Shown here in pieces: positions 15,374-24,135 of a DNA stretch of 64,000 nucleotides (positions are counted from its first letter, which is position 1; every line of letters begins with the position of its first letter). Source of the DNA: DATAQC01 sp038238185 (lineage in GTDB: Bacteria; Actinomycetota; Acidimicrobiia; Acidimicrobiales; AC-14). Made by a program: the position numbers and the translations under genes. Location: the NCBI GenBank assembly GCA_038238185.1, contig JBBRXY010000007.1:1-64000 (forward strand), given 5' to 3'. The notes under the pieces are model-generated. The model made no database searches. It worked only from the letters and a program-made list of their open reading frames with translations, and had not been told where the DNA came from.

Positions 15374-17071
15374 GTGCATCCATACGTCGCTGAGCAGTGG
15401 TCGGACGCGGAGGCCGACCTACTGCGCCGGTACTTCACCAACCTCGACGGGCCTGTCTTCGCCCTCGTCAACCTGCCCGAAGTGGTGAAAGGGGCCCTGT
15501 TCGCCCGCTACTCCCGGTCGCCCAAGAGCCTTCGGCGCCTCTTTCTCGACGAGTTCGTGGGCGACCTCGACACCACTGGCGACGTCTCGATCGACGCCAC
15601 CATCGGGCTGCGCCGGGCCGAGGCGCTCTACGACAAGGTGTTCTTCGATTACGGCGACGACTCGGTGGCCCAGCTGGGCGGGGTCCACCTGGCCTGCGAG
15701 CAGGCGTCGAACCTGCTCACCAAGGTGCTCGAGTGGGGCCGCCTCATGGCCTATCTCGAGCAGTCGACCCGCTACGTGGCCTACGACAGCCGCCTGGGAG
15801 GCCGGTACCGCTACCACCGGGACCCGGCCGTGTTGGCGTCGCCCCTGGGCATCCGCTACGTAGCCGACCTCGACCGCCTCTTCGAGACCTACGCCGAGCT
15901 CGTGCCCACCATGTCGGAGCACTTCCGACGCCTGCACCCCAAGGACCCGGCCGACTCCGACTTCGTGTACCGCCAGTCGATCCGGGCCAAGGCCTTCGAC
16001 AGCCTCCGGGGCCTGCTGCCGGCGGCGTCGCTGTCCAACGTCGGAGTTTACGGCACCGGCCAGGGCTACGAGGCGCTACTGCTGCGCATGCGAGCCCATC
16101 CCCTTCCCGAGGCCCGCAACTACGCGGCGCTGATCCTGGGCGAGCTGCGTAAGGTGATCCCGTCGTTCCTCACGAGGGTCGACCGTCCCGAGCGGGGCGG
16201 AGAGTGGTCGGCCCACCTGGCCGCCACCAGCGATGCCACGGCCCGGGCCGCGGAGGCGTTGTTCGCGGGCATCGAGGCCGAGCCCCGGCCCACGGTCACC
16301 CTGGTCGATTTCGACCCCGGGGCCGAGGACAAGCTGCTGGCCGCCATGGTCTACCCCCACCTCCAGCTGCCCGAGGACCAGATCCTGGCTCGGGTGAGGA
16401 CGCTGTCGGCCGGGGAGCGCAGGCGAATCGTCGACGCCTACGTCGGGGAGCGCCGCAACCGCCGCCACAAGCCGGGACGGGGCCTCGAGCGGGTGTCGTA
16501 CCGCTTCGACGTGATATCCGACTACGGGGCGTTCCGAGACCTTCAGCGTCACCGGATGCTCACTATCCAGTGGCAGGCCCTGTCCCCCCGGCACGGCTTC
16601 GTCCTGCCGCCCGACGTGATCGACGCCGGCGCCGGCCCCGCCTTCAGCGATGCCATGGAGCGTTCTGCCGCCCTCCATGACGCCCTCCTCCCACGGTTCC
16701 CGGCTCAGGCGCCCTATGCCGTGTCCCTGGCCTTCAACGTGCGCTACTCGATGGACATGAACGCCCGCGAGGCCCTGCACCTCATCGAGCTGCGCAGCGG
16801 GTCGGCCGGGCATCCTTCGTACCGCCAGGTGGCCCAGCAGATGCACCGGCTCATCGCCGAGGAGGCCGGACACCCCCTGGTCGCAGCCATGATGAGCTTC
16901 GTCGACCACGGCTCCACCGGGCTCGAGCGCCTGGACGGCGAACGTCGCTCGGAGGCGCGCCGCCGAGCGCGCTCCGGGCCTGCCGGCCCGGGCGTAGCCC
17001 CGGAGGTGGTGACGACTTCGGAGAGTGAACCCTCAACCGATGAAATAGGGTTGCATTCCCAATGTCCCTGA
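15374..17071 (+). CDS. thyX: Two-domain ThyX-like flavin-dependent thymidylate synthase homologue
   Basis: 565 residues, about twice the length of a standard ThyX (220-250). Both halves show ThyX features: the N-terminal half has LFARYSRSPKSLRRLFLDEF, YDKVFFDYGDDSVAQLGG and STRYVAYDSR; the C-terminal half has RVSYRFDVISDYGAFRDLQR followed by HRMLTIQWQALSPRHGF near residue 392. The canonical RHRX7S motif is changed: RHR is followed by nine residues before the serine. The long form is common in actinobacteria and is often annotated as ThyX, but whether it makes dTMP is not certain. GTG 15374 follows the M20 stop closely. The tail after residue 520 is low complexity and probably disordered. Confidence 0.75.
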   Translation: MHPYVAEQWSDAEADLLRRYFTNLDGPVFALVNLPEVVKGALFARYSRSPKSLRRLFLDEFVGDLDTTGDVSIDATIGLRRAEALYDKVFFDYGDDSVAQLGGVHLACEQASNLLTKVLEWGRLMAYLEQSTRYVAYDSRLGGRYRYHRDPAVLASPLGIRYVADLDRLFETYAELVPTMSEHFRRLHPKDPADSDFVYRQSIRAKAFDSLRGLLPAASLSNVGVYGTGQGYEALLLRMRAHPLPEARNYAALILGELRKVIPSFLTRVDRPERGGEWSAHLAATSDATARAAEALFAGIEAEPRPTVTLVDFDPGAEDKLLAAMVYPHLQLPEDQILARVRTLSAGERRRIVDAYVGERRNRRHKPGRGLERVSYRFDVISDYGAFRDLQRHRMLTIQWQALSPRHGFVLPPDVIDAGAGPAFSDAMERSAALHDALLPRFPAQAPYAVSLAFNVRYSMDMNAREALHLIELRSGSAGHPSYRQVAQQMHRLIAEEAGHPLVAAMMSFVDHGSTGLERLDGERRSEARRRARSGPAGPGVAPEVVTTSESEPSTDEIGLHSQCP

Positions 17072-17101
17072 CCAGCGGCAACGCGTAAAGTGGCTGGTCA
17101 G
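17068..17101 (+). terminator. Hairpin at the end of the ThyX-like gene
   Basis: A perfect 9-bp inverted repeat, CTGACCAGC (17068-17076) and GCTGGTCAG (17093-17101), with a 16-base loop, overlaps the stop codon. No T run follows, so it is a weak terminator candidate or a stabilising 3-prime hairpin. Confidence 0.35.
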
Positions 17102-17459
17102 ACGGGGTACGCGGAGGCCTGGTTCCGCTTGACAGCCCGGCTCTGAGTGGACATGGTTAGCGGCGTCCCCGACGCCCCAACCGCCGGTCGTGGGCCTCAG
17201 CGTCGGATCCAAGCGAACCCGCCGCTGAGGGGGTGGTCGAAGGGCAGTATGGGATTCGGGGGACCAAGTAGAGAACGTTCTAATAACCCGGCTTGGCGGT
17301 CACGGAGTGTGGTCGCCGAGGGTGGGCCAACGAGCGGCACCAACGGTCCCCTGAGTCCTGTCACACACGGCGACGCCGCTCCGGACGAGTGGCGAACGTC
17401 GAGCGCGTACAAGTCGTCTATGCTCCCGCCCCCGAACGCCACGGCAAGGACGCGGCAAC
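17102..17459. other. Intergenic region upstream of the DUF4193 gene
   Basis: I find no gene here. It holds a 10-base palindrome AGAACGTTCT at 17272-17281 followed directly by TAATAAC, an AT island that could be a -10 region. The region probably contains the promoter of the DUF4193 operon. No RNA gene was recognised. Confidence 0.4.
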
Positions 17460-18002
17460 ATGGCTGACCAAGAAGATCCAGATTTGGGGGGCCTCGAGGC
17501 ACCCGTCGACCTCGACGACGACGACCTCGAAGACCTTGATGAAGACGACGATGTCCTCGTCGACGATGACGACCCGCTCGTCGCCGATGTCCTCGTCGAC
17601 GACGGCCTGACCGACCCGTTGGCCGACGATGTCCTCGTCGCACCGGTCGTCGACGACGCCCTGAACGCGGCCGTCCCCCTGGCCGACCAGACCGTCGACG
17701 GCACGGGTGAGCCCGCCGCCGTCGTGGTGTCCAGCGACGACGACGACGACGACGAGGAGGACGACCTCGACCCTGACGATGTGGAGGCGGGCCTCGACGT
17801 GATCCTGAAGGATCGTCTGGTGGTAGCCGAGCCCGAACCGGATGAGGACGAGGAGACCCCCGATCCCGAGGAACGGGCCGAGGGGTCGACCCGGGTTCCC
17901 ATCAAGCGCCCGGAGGAGTTCGTCTGCGCATCGTGCTTTCTCGTGAAGCACCCCAGCCAGCTCGCCGACCCCGACCGCATGTTCTGCCGGGACTGCGTGT
18001 GA
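17460..18002 (+). CDS. DUF4193-family protein with acidic N-terminus and zinc ribbon
   Basis: 180 residues. The first 140 are extremely acidic (long runs of D and E), and the C-terminus is the DUF4193 signature: PEEFVCASCFLVKHPSQLAD followed by a CRDC, two CxxC pairs expected to bind zinc. DUF4193 is actinobacterial and usually about 100 residues; this one has a longer acidic region. Function is unknown; an RNA polymerase or ribosome partner is possible but not shown. Its TGA overlaps the GTG of the next gene. Confidence 0.85.
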   Translation: MADQEDPDLGGLEAPVDLDDDDLEDLDEDDDVLVDDDDPLVADVLVDDGLTDPLADDVLVAPVVDDALNAAVPLADQTVDGTGEPAAVVVSSDDDDDDEEDDLDPDDVEAGLDVILKDRLVVAEPEPDEDEETPDPEERAEGSTRVPIKRPEEFVCASCFLVKHPSQLADPDRMFCRDCV

Positions 18003-18511
18003 GCGAGCCTGGATCCGGCGATCGCCTCGTCGACCTGGCGGTCTACGCACCGATCGGGCTCGCCCTCACCGTTCTGGAAAGCCTCCCGAATTGGGTGGAG
18101 CGCGGTCGCCGCCAGATGGGGGCCCGGCTCGACGCCGCCCGCGTCGTGGGTCGGCTGGCGGTCGACCAGGGGTCGCGCCAGAGCGGCGACATCATGCGCC
18201 GGGTGGCCGAACAGGCCGACAACGTGATGGCCGGTCTCGGACTTGTGCCCGACCCGCCCGCCGCGCCCGACACGGCCAGTGTGGCCACCACGGACGCTCC
18301 CGTTGCCTCGCCGTCGGCCGGCTCGGCTCCTGTGGGGCTCGATCCGGCCCAGCTGGCCATCCCCGGCTACGACACCCTGTCGGCCTCCCAGGTGGTTCAG
18401 CGCCTGCCCGGCCTCTCGCCCGAGGAGCTCGAGGCGGTGCGGCTCTACGAGGTGGCCGGCCGCAACCGCAAGACCGTTCTCCTCAAGGCCGCCCAGCTCA
18501 GCGGCCCATGA
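17999..18511 (+). CDS. Conserved actinobacterial protein, lipid-droplet-protein-like C-terminus
   Basis: 170 residues, coupled to the DUF4193 gene by a GTGA overlap. It has an N-terminal hydrophobic/amphipathic stretch (VDLAVYAPIGLALTVLESLP), a helical middle, an alanine-proline linker and a C-terminal module: IPGYDTLSASQVVQRLPGLS then PEELEAVRLYEVAGRNRKTV. That module recurs in actinobacterial proteins, including ones called lipid-droplet-associated, and is thought to be a small helical interaction domain. The role here is unknown. Confidence 0.65.
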   Translation: MSEPGSGDRLVDLAVYAPIGLALTVLESLPNWVERGRRQMGARLDAARVVGRLAVDQGSRQSGDIMRRVAEQADNVMAGLGLVPDPPAAPDTASVATTDAPVASPSAGSAPVGLDPAQLAIPGYDTLSASQVVQRLPGLSPEELEAVRLYEVAGRNRKTVLLKAAQLSGP

Positions 18512-18524
18512 GATCCCCGGTTTG

Positions 18525-19043
18525 ATGGAGGCGGCCCGGCCGGCGGTCAGCGACGACGTTCCCCGGCTGGCCGAACTGACCCGGGCAGCCATCGCCGAGC
18601 TCACGCCGACCCGGGGGGGTGAGGTGTGGCGGGCGGCCGAAGCGAGGACCGAGCCCATCGAAGCAGGCCTCGATGCCCTGCTCGACGACCCCGATGCCCT
18701 CGTGGTTGCCGGTACCCTCGACGGCGTCGTCGTCGGCTACGCGGTCGTGCGGGTCGAACACCTGGCCGACGGCTCACGTCTCGGCGTGATCGACGACATC
18801 TTCGTCGAGTCCGAGGGCCGGGGGATCGGCCTGGGGGAGACGATGATGACCGACCTGGTGTCGTGGTCGGTGGACCACGGCTGCTTCGGCATGGACGCCA
18901 TGGCGCTGCCCGGTCACCGCCAGACGAAGAACTTCTTTGAGGAGTCGGGGTTCACGGCCCGCAAGCTGATCATGCACCACTCCCTGGCCGAGGAGGCAAC
19001 GGGCGCGACGGAGACGACGCAGGCGGGGCCACCGGCGGCATGA
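18525..19043 (+). CDS. GNAT-family N-acetyltransferase
   Basis: 172 residues. GNAT features: an N-terminal ARPAVSDDVPRLAELTRAAI strand-helix, a central DGVVVGYAVVRVEHLADGSR strand pair, and the acetyl-CoA-binding loop IFVESEGRGIGLGETMMTDL (the R/Q-x-x-G-x-G/A pattern as GRGIGLG). Near the end, ALPGHRQTKNFFEESGFTAR is the usual C-terminal helix and strand. The substrate is unknown. ATG 18525 is used because the upstream open frame is antisense or overlapping. Its end overlaps the Nudix gene start by 4 bases. Confidence 0.88.
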   Translation: MEAARPAVSDDVPRLAELTRAAIAELTPTRGGEVWRAAEARTEPIEAGLDALLDDPDALVVAGTLDGVVVGYAVVRVEHLADGSRLGVIDDIFVESEGRGIGLGETMMTDLVSWSVDHGCFGMDAMALPGHRQTKNFFEESGFTARKLIMHHSLAEEATGATETTQAGPPAA

Positions 19044-19441
19044 GGCCCGAGGTCTGCGTCGGAGCCATCGCCGTGACCGAGGAGCGGCTGCTCCTGGTCC
19101 GCCGGGGCCACGGCCCTGCCGCAGGCGCCTGGTCGGTGCCGGGAGGCCGGGTCGAGGCGGGCGAGACCCTGGCCGAGGCCGTCCTGCGGGAGCTCACCGA
19201 GGAGACGGCCCTCGAAGGGGTCTGCGACGGGCTGATCGGGTGGGTCGAGCGGATGGGGCCCGAGCACCACTACGTGATCCTGGACTTCGGGGTGACGATC
19301 CTCGAACCGGCCAACCCGCAAGCCGGCGACGACGCCGTCGAGGCCGAGTGGGTGCCCCTCGACGAGGTGGCTCACCGGCGACTGGCCGACGGCCTAGCTG
19401 AGTTCCTCCACCAGCACGGCATCGTCCCCGTCATCGCCTGA
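19040..19441 (+). CDS. Nudix hydrolase
   Basis: 133 residues. The Nudix box runs from Gly36 to Leu58 (GRVEAGETLAEAVLRELTEE then TAL) with the metal-binding RELTEE; the glycine near the end of the consensus is alanine here. It likely hydrolyses a nucleoside diphosphate linked to another group; the MutT/ADP-ribose subgroup cannot be decided. It starts inside the GNAT stop codon (ATGA) and is probably cotranslated with it. Its 3-prime end overlaps the convergent gene by 48 bases. Confidence 0.88.
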   Translation: MRPEVCVGAIAVTEERLLLVRRGHGPAAGAWSVPGGRVEAGETLAEAVLRELTEETALEGVCDGLIGWVERMGPEHHYVILDFGVTILEPANPQAGDDAVEAEWVPLDEVAHRRLADGLAEFLHQHGIVPVIA

Positions 19442-21208
19442 GGGCGTCGCCTCGCCAGGTTGAGGCTCCTCGACGGGCACCGATGCGACGGGGGTGTCCG
19501 GATCGGACGGCTCGGCCACCGGCGCTGCCGCGATCTCCGGCTCGAGTCCAGCCGTCGGAGCATTGACGGTCTCGGGGACGGGAACAGGCGCCGGGGTTTC
19601 GGCGCCAGGAGCCTCAACGGGGTTGGCGACGGCGGCGTCGGCAACGGCGGCCTCGGGCACCGGCGTCTCCGCGGTCTCGGGGGCGGGAACGGCCACCGGC
19701 GATTCGGCAGGACGCGGTCGGCGTCCGCCGCCGCCTGCTGTGCCCCGGCGTGGGGGCCGGGACCCGGCAGGCCGCCCCGGGGCCGTGCCCGGAGCGATCG
19801 GTCGTGGTGGCCTGGGGGGCCCGAGCATGGCGGCCAGGGCCGGCACCCGGGGTGCGGCCAGGCGGAGGGCTCGCTCCAGATCCTCGGCGCGTTCCGCCGG
19901 GACCCCCTGGGGCTGGACGGTACGGCGTACCGGCGACGCGACGACGGCGTCGAGCAGGGCCGCCCATCGGTCGGCGATGGTGTCGGCCGTCATCGCCGCC
20001 CCCGCCGCGGCGCTGAGCTGTTCGGCGAGGTCGGTGGGGAAGCGGGCCCCCGGGTCGGGCGGTCGACCGCTCACCCGGAGGGCCCGCACCACCCGGCCGT
20101 CGACGAGCGAGCTACGGATCTCGGCCACCCAGGTGTCGCGCTCCTGGGCGCTGCGCCGTTCGAGGGCTTCGCGCAGGCTCACGACCAAGGCCCGGCTCTC
20201 GTCGTCGCGTCCGGCGGCGTCGGACCCGGCCACGACGGCTCGCAGGTCGCGCAGGCCGATCTCGTTCACGCCGGCCGACGCTGCCTCGGCCCGATCCCGC
20301 CACTCGGCCGCCCGTAGACGGGGCAACAGGCTCTCGGCCATGGCCACCAGGGCGTCGGCCCGCACCTCGGGAGCCCCGGTGCTGCGGGCTGCGGCATTCT
20401 GATCTTCCACGGCTTGGCGGACCGATGGGATACCCCCCCGGAGGACCTTCTCGGCCACGGGGCGTTGCTCGGGCGGAAGCTCGGCCAAGACGGCTTCGCG
20501 GTGGACCCGACCGGGCTGGAGCCGCTTGGGTCGAGGTCGTGCGGCCGCCACCGGTTCGGACGGTTCCGGCCGACCGCGCCTGGGGCGGTCGGGCTGTTCA
20601 CGGGCCGGCCTCTCTCCGCGCCGGCCGTCGTCCTCGCGCCGACCGTCGTTGCCGCGGGGGCCGGGCCGCGATCCGCGTTCGCCCGCTCCCGGGCCGCCCG
20701 ACCGGGGTCCTCGATCGCCCTGCGACCGCCCGCCCGGACTGCGCGTTCCACCCGCCGGCTTGCTGGGGGGACCCCCGGGGCGGCCCCCGGCAGGAAATGC
20801 GGCTCCGGGTCCTCGTCCACCCTGTCCGCCTCCAGGTCGGCCGCCTGGCCCACCACCCGAGCGGGACCCGCTATCGCGATCGCGACCGGAGCGCCCTTCG
20901 CGACCGGGGCGCTCGCCCCTGAGATCGGGGGCGCCGCCGTCCTGGGTGATGAGAGGCGTGTCTGAACCGGAGCCCTTGATGTCGAGGCGGTCGGGTTCGC
21001 TCCGCTTGTTCCGCGCTGCGAGTACCGACATCACCCGGGTGCCGTCGAGGTCGATATCGCATTCGGCGCGCACGATGTCGCCCACCTGGGCACCGCTGTC
21101 GAGCAGCGCACCGTCGAGCACGCCCTTGGGCTGGCGGGCGCCGGCGGCGCGCCACGTCCAGGTACCTTCGGGCTGGGTGCTGGTGAGCTCGATGTCGATG
21201 CGGGGCAC
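19394..21208 (-). CDS. Conserved protein with N-terminal beta domain and RGG-rich region
   Basis: 604 residues. Residues 1-75 (MPRIDIELTSTQPEGTWTWR, then AQVGDIVRAECDIDLDGTRV) look like a small beta-barrel. Residues about 95-215 are rich in RG, GG, RP and RD repeats like RNA-binding disordered tails. A helical domain follows (about 225-440, RVHREAVLAELPPEQRPVAE onward), then a proline/alanine/glutamate-rich tail. I know similar proteins from Acidimicrobiia only as hypothetical. A nucleic-acid-binding role is inferred from the RGG region. The 3-prime end overlaps the Nudix gene tail to tail by 48 bases. Confidence 0.7.
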   Translation of the reverse strand: MPRIDIELTSTQPEGTWTWRAAGARQPKGVLDGALLDSGAQVGDIVRAECDIDLDGTRVMSVLAARNKRSEPDRLDIKGSGSDTPLITQDGGAPDLRGERPGREGRSGRDRDSGSRSGGGPGGRPGGGQGGRGPGAAFPAGGRPGGPPSKPAGGTRSPGGRSQGDRGPRSGGPGAGERGSRPGPRGNDGRREDDGRRGERPAREQPDRPRRGRPEPSEPVAAARPRPKRLQPGRVHREAVLAELPPEQRPVAEKVLRGGIPSVRQAVEDQNAAARSTGAPEVRADALVAMAESLLPRLRAAEWRDRAEAASAGVNEIGLRDLRAVVAGSDAAGRDDESRALVVSLREALERRSAQERDTWVAEIRSSLVDGRVVRALRVSGRPPDPGARFPTDLAEQLSAAAGAAMTADTIADRWAALLDAVVASPVRRTVQPQGVPAERAEDLERALRLAAPRVPALAAMLGPPRPPRPIAPGTAPGRPAGSRPPRRGTAGGGGRRPRPAESPVAVPAPETAETPVPEAAVADAAVANPVEAPGAETPAPVPVPETVNAPTAGLEPEIAAAPVAEPSDPDTPVASVPVEEPQPGEATPSGDDGDDAVLVEELS

Positions 21209-21255
21209 GGCGTAAACCTAATGGCTCCCGCACCCAGGTACCGCGTGGGGCCAAC

Positions 21256-21648
21256 TCACTTCACGTAGACGGCGCCCTGCATCCCCTGGCTCTGGTGGAA
21301 TCGGCAATGGAACTCGACCGAGCCCGTGGCCGGGGCGGTGAGCGTCACCGTGCGGGAGGCACCGGGTGGCAGTTCGAGGTCGACACCGGCGGTAGGGCTG
21401 GTGAAGGTGTGGCGGGCCGTGCCCTCGTTCTTGAGCTCGACGGTGAACTTCTGACCGGCGGTGGCGGTGATGAAGGTCGGGTTGAAGTAGTAGTCGTCGG
21501 CCTCGACCCCGAGGCCGTCCTTGGCTGTCTTGGTCCCGTGGTTGTTGGTCTCGCCGGCCAGTGCCACGGGCGGCTTGGTGCTCCCGCCGCCGCCGCAGCC
21601 AACGGCGATCAGGGCCACCACCGACAGTGTCGCGAGGAGTCGTCTCAT
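21256..21648 (-). CDS. Cupredoxin-domain lipoprotein
   Basis: 130 residues. The signal peptide ends in the lipobox LIAVGC (Cys18), so it is expected to be lipid-anchored outside the membrane. The rest is a cupredoxin fold with type 1 copper ligands: His in GTARHTFTSP, then Cys, His and Met in EFHCRFHQSQGMQGAVYVK, spaced C-x2-H-x4-M. It could carry electrons in a respiratory or nitrite/oxide pathway; no partner oxidase is nearby. ATG 21648 was chosen because it starts the signal peptide; the upstream open frame reads as antisense of bcp. It is divergent from bcp. Confidence 0.85.
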   Translation of the reverse strand: MRRLLATLSVVALIAVGCGGGGSTKPPVALAGETNNHGTKTAKDGLGVEADDYYFNPTFITATAGQKFTVELKNEGTARHTFTSPTAGVDLELPPGASRTVTLTAPATGSVEFHCRFHQSQGMQGAVYVK

Positions 21649-21799
21649 GTGAGCAGGGGGGCTTCGTGAACGGGCGGGCGCCCATCGCGAAACCTGGCGC
21701 GACCGTAGCATCGGGGGACGGCGGCGAACCGGACCAGGGGCACGGGCACCACCACCCGCGAGGGTATGGTCCGGCTGACAGGACCCCCGGAGGATCACG

Positions 21800-22264
21800 A
21801 TGGCCCGACTCACGCAGGGCCTCCCTGCGCCCGCTTTCACCCTGCCCGACCAGGATGCCAACCAGGTCTCCCTCGCCGACTTCGCCGGGCGTCGGGTCGT
21901 CGTGTACTTCTACCCGGCCGACGACACGCCCGGTTGTACCAAGGAGGCCTGCCAGTTCGGCGACAACATGGCGGCTTTCGACCGGGCCGACGTCCCCGTC
22001 CTCGGTATCTCGCCCGACGATGCCGCCAGCCACGTCCGCTTCCGGGAGAAGTTCGGTCTCCACTTTCCCCTCCTGTCCGATCCCGGCCACTCGGTGATGA
22101 CGGCGTACGGGGCCTGGGGCGAGAAATCGCTTTACGGGCGGATCGTGATCGGGGTGATCCGGTCCACCTTCCTGATCGACGGTCAGGGTGCGGTACAGCG
22201 GGCCTGGTACAACGTGCGCGCCGACGGCCACGCCACGAAGGTACTGGCCGAGATCGGCGCCTGA
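21800..22264 (+). CDS. bcp: Thioredoxin-dependent peroxiredoxin, Bcp type
   Basis: 154 residues with the Bcp active site: YFYPADDTPGCTKEACQFGD, peroxidatic Cys46 and resolving Cys51 five residues later, plus the catalytic Thr and Arg expected of the family. It reduces hydroperoxides in the cytoplasm using thioredoxin. ATG 21800 follows a GGAGGATC ribosome site. It is divergent from the cupredoxin gene, with 151 bp between starts. Confidence 0.93.
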   Translation: MARLTQGLPAPAFTLPDQDANQVSLADFAGRRVVVYFYPADDTPGCTKEACQFGDNMAAFDRADVPVLGISPDDAASHVRFREKFGLHFPLLSDPGHSVMTAYGAWGEKSLYGRIVIGVIRSTFLIDGQGAVQRAWYNVRADGHATKVLAEIGA

Positions 22265-22405
22265 CCCTTTGTCGGAGCTTGGCGGTCGGGCGGAGATGCG
22301 GTTGTCCCCGACCCCGCCCTCGACCACCTCGACCCTGCCCCCGACGGGCCGTTTCTAATGGGCCTCTGTGCCCGTAAGGGCCGAGCCCCGGTAGCAACAC
22401 CTCAG

Positions 22406-24055
22406 TCAGCTGGCGACGTCGAGGCCGATCTCGCGGAGTGCACGCGTGAGTGCGACCCGCACCGCCGCCGGGAGCCGGTGGCCGGGTTCGAAGCTCGTCG
22501 GTACGCCGAACTCGATACACGCGACGACGAGAGCCTCGTCGTAGGCAGCCAGGTCGGCGATCCACTGCCGTTGCTCGTCCGGGGTGGGGGCGTCACGCCT
22601 GGGACGGCCGTGCAACCGGTGGTACAGGATACGTAGCCTGTCTGCGGTCGCGTCGAGGTCAGGTTCCTCCGCAGGAGGCAGGCCGACGGGCTCGATGTTG
22701 TGTTCCTCGATGCGGCGAACGGCTGGCGTGACAGGCGATGCCATGGCGGCCTGCTCCGAGCCGCTCGGGTGACCTGAGAGCGCCGACGACATGGCAAGCT
22801 CCTGCTCGGCGTCGTAGGGACCGTCGAGGGGCTGCCGAGGAGCCGGCACACTGACCTCGGAGGCCCGATCGAGGAGGCTCGACTCCAGTTCCCGGATACG
22901 CCGCCGCTGGCCGTCGAGCTCACTCCTCGCCCTGGCCAGGCGAGTGTCGGACATCGCCACCTCCTCCCGGAGGCCGGCGCCTTCTTCCCGGAGGCCGGCG
23001 CCTTCTTCCCGGAGGCCGGCGCCTTCTTCCCGGAGGCCGGCGTTCTCTTCCCGGAGCCCTGCATTCTCGGCCTCCACGGTCGACTCACTCTCCGATGGGC
23101 CGGTCGGGATCGACTCCAACTCGAGGAGGCGACGGCGGAGGGCCACGACCTCATTCCCGGAGTCGGCCAGGCGCGCCTCGAGCCGCGCCATCTGCTTGTA
23201 GAGGCGCTCGTTCTCGGCGTCGGTGGCAATCTCACTGTCGGAGGGGGCCGCCAGACGTGCCTCGAGGTCCCGGATTCGCCGACGGTGACCTTCGAGCTCC
23301 TCGTGCGCCGACGTCAGGCGATGTTCGAGCGCCCTGTGTTGCTCCCGCCGACGATCGTGCTCGGTCTTGGCCGCGGTCGCCTGGGAGGGCGAAGCCTTGC
23401 GGGCCTCCAGCTCGCGAATGCGTCGCCGCTGGCCGTCGACCTCGCTCCGCGCCTCAGCCATGCGCGCCTCGAGTTTCGTGACCTGCTCGCGAAGCCGCTC
23501 GTTCTCCAGGCCGGCACCCGCTCGATGGGATCCACTGGCCGCGGCCACTTCGAGCTCCCGGACCCGGCGTCGGAGCCGTTCGACCTCGGACGTGGCGGCG
23601 AGGAGGTCAGCCTCGGTGTTGGCGAGTGAGGTTGCCAGCTGCTGTGTGCCGGTGTCGATCTCGGTCATCTGGCTCGACGCTTCACGTGTCCGTCGCTCTG
23701 CCTCGGCGAGACTGAGGATCATGGCCTGCAAGTCGGAGAGGGGGATCACCACTGTTCCCGGGTGAGCCGCGACCACCTGGCGAATCTCCTCGGTGGCGAC
23801 GGGGCGGCTCGGCTCCCGACCGGCCCGATCCATGACGTCTGCGAGCCGGACCTCGACCCGTTCCAGACCGCCGGTGGTCGTGGTCCGCCGGTCCTCGATT
23901 ACGCCCTCACGACGCCATTTGCGGATCGCGCTGGCCGAGCACCCGGCGATGCGGGCGGCGTCGGCTTGCAGCGCCCATTCGTGGTGGGCTGACGCTACGT
24001 CGCCGTCGGGGCCCGTAGCGATGCTTCGCTGTGGATTCGTAGGGTCCGGACTCAC
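22406..24055 (-). CDS. HTH protein with long coiled coil and heptad DNA repeats
   Basis: 549 residues. Residues about 25-80 form a MerR/excisionase-like helix-turn-helix (ALQADAARIAGCSASAIRKW). Residues about 110-400 are a long coiled coil with blocks such as QRRRIRELE repeated. Around residues 330-365 a perfect heptad, GAGLREE, is repeated about five times. The C-terminal 120 residues (ADRLRILYHRLHGRPRRDAP onward) form a separate helical domain. I know no function; a DNA-binding or chromosome/cell-pole scaffold is a guess. Start is GTG 24055. It follows the phosphoribulokinase gene on the same strand, 80 bp later. Confidence 0.8.
   Translation of the reverse strand: MSPDPTNPQRSIATGPDGDVASAHHEWALQADAARIAGCSASAIRKWRREGVIEDRRTTTTGGLERVEVRLADVMDRAGREPSRPVATEEIRQVVAAHPGTVVIPLSDLQAMILSLAEAERRTREASSQMTEIDTGTQQLATSLANTEADLLAATSEVERLRRRVRELEVAAASGSHRAGAGLENERLREQVTKLEARMAEARSEVDGQRRRIRELEARKASPSQATAAKTEHDRRREQHRALEHRLTSAHEELEGHRRRIRDLEARLAAPSDSEIATDAENERLYKQMARLEARLADSGNEVVALRRRLLELESIPTGPSESESTVEAENAGLREENAGLREEGAGLREEGAGLREEGAGLREEVAMSDTRLARARSELDGQRRRIRELESSLLDRASEVSVPAPRQPLDGPYDAEQELAMSSALSGHPSGSEQAAMASPVTPAVRRIEEHNIEPVGLPPAEEPDLDATADRLRILYHRLHGRPRRDAPTPDEQRQWIADLAAYDEALVVACIEFGVPTSFEPGHRLPAAVRVALTRALREIGLDVAS
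22966..23070. repeat. Tandem 21-bp repeat encoding coiled-coil heptads
   Basis: The unit CCCGGAGGCCGGCGCCTTCTT recurs at 22966, 22987 and 23008, with diverged copies at 23029 and 23050. It lies in frame in the coiled-coil gene, and each unit encodes one heptad (GAGLREE on the minus strand). Copy number could vary between strains. Confidence 0.9.
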
Positions 24056-24135
24056 GCGTGAGGCACCTTGTCGCCGCTGGGTAACCGACTGCGAAGCTCG
24101 CAGAGGCTAGCCGAATGACGCTGTCATAGCCACCG

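Noticed and set aside
17272..17281. Possible LexA (SOS) box
   Set aside because: Actinobacterial LexA boxes need spaced half sites (CGAAC-N4-GTTCG); AGAACGTTCT lacks the spacer.
22966..23070. Short tandem repeats that might suggest a CRISPR array
   Set aside because: There are no spacers; each 21-bp unit encodes one heptad of a coiled coil in frame.
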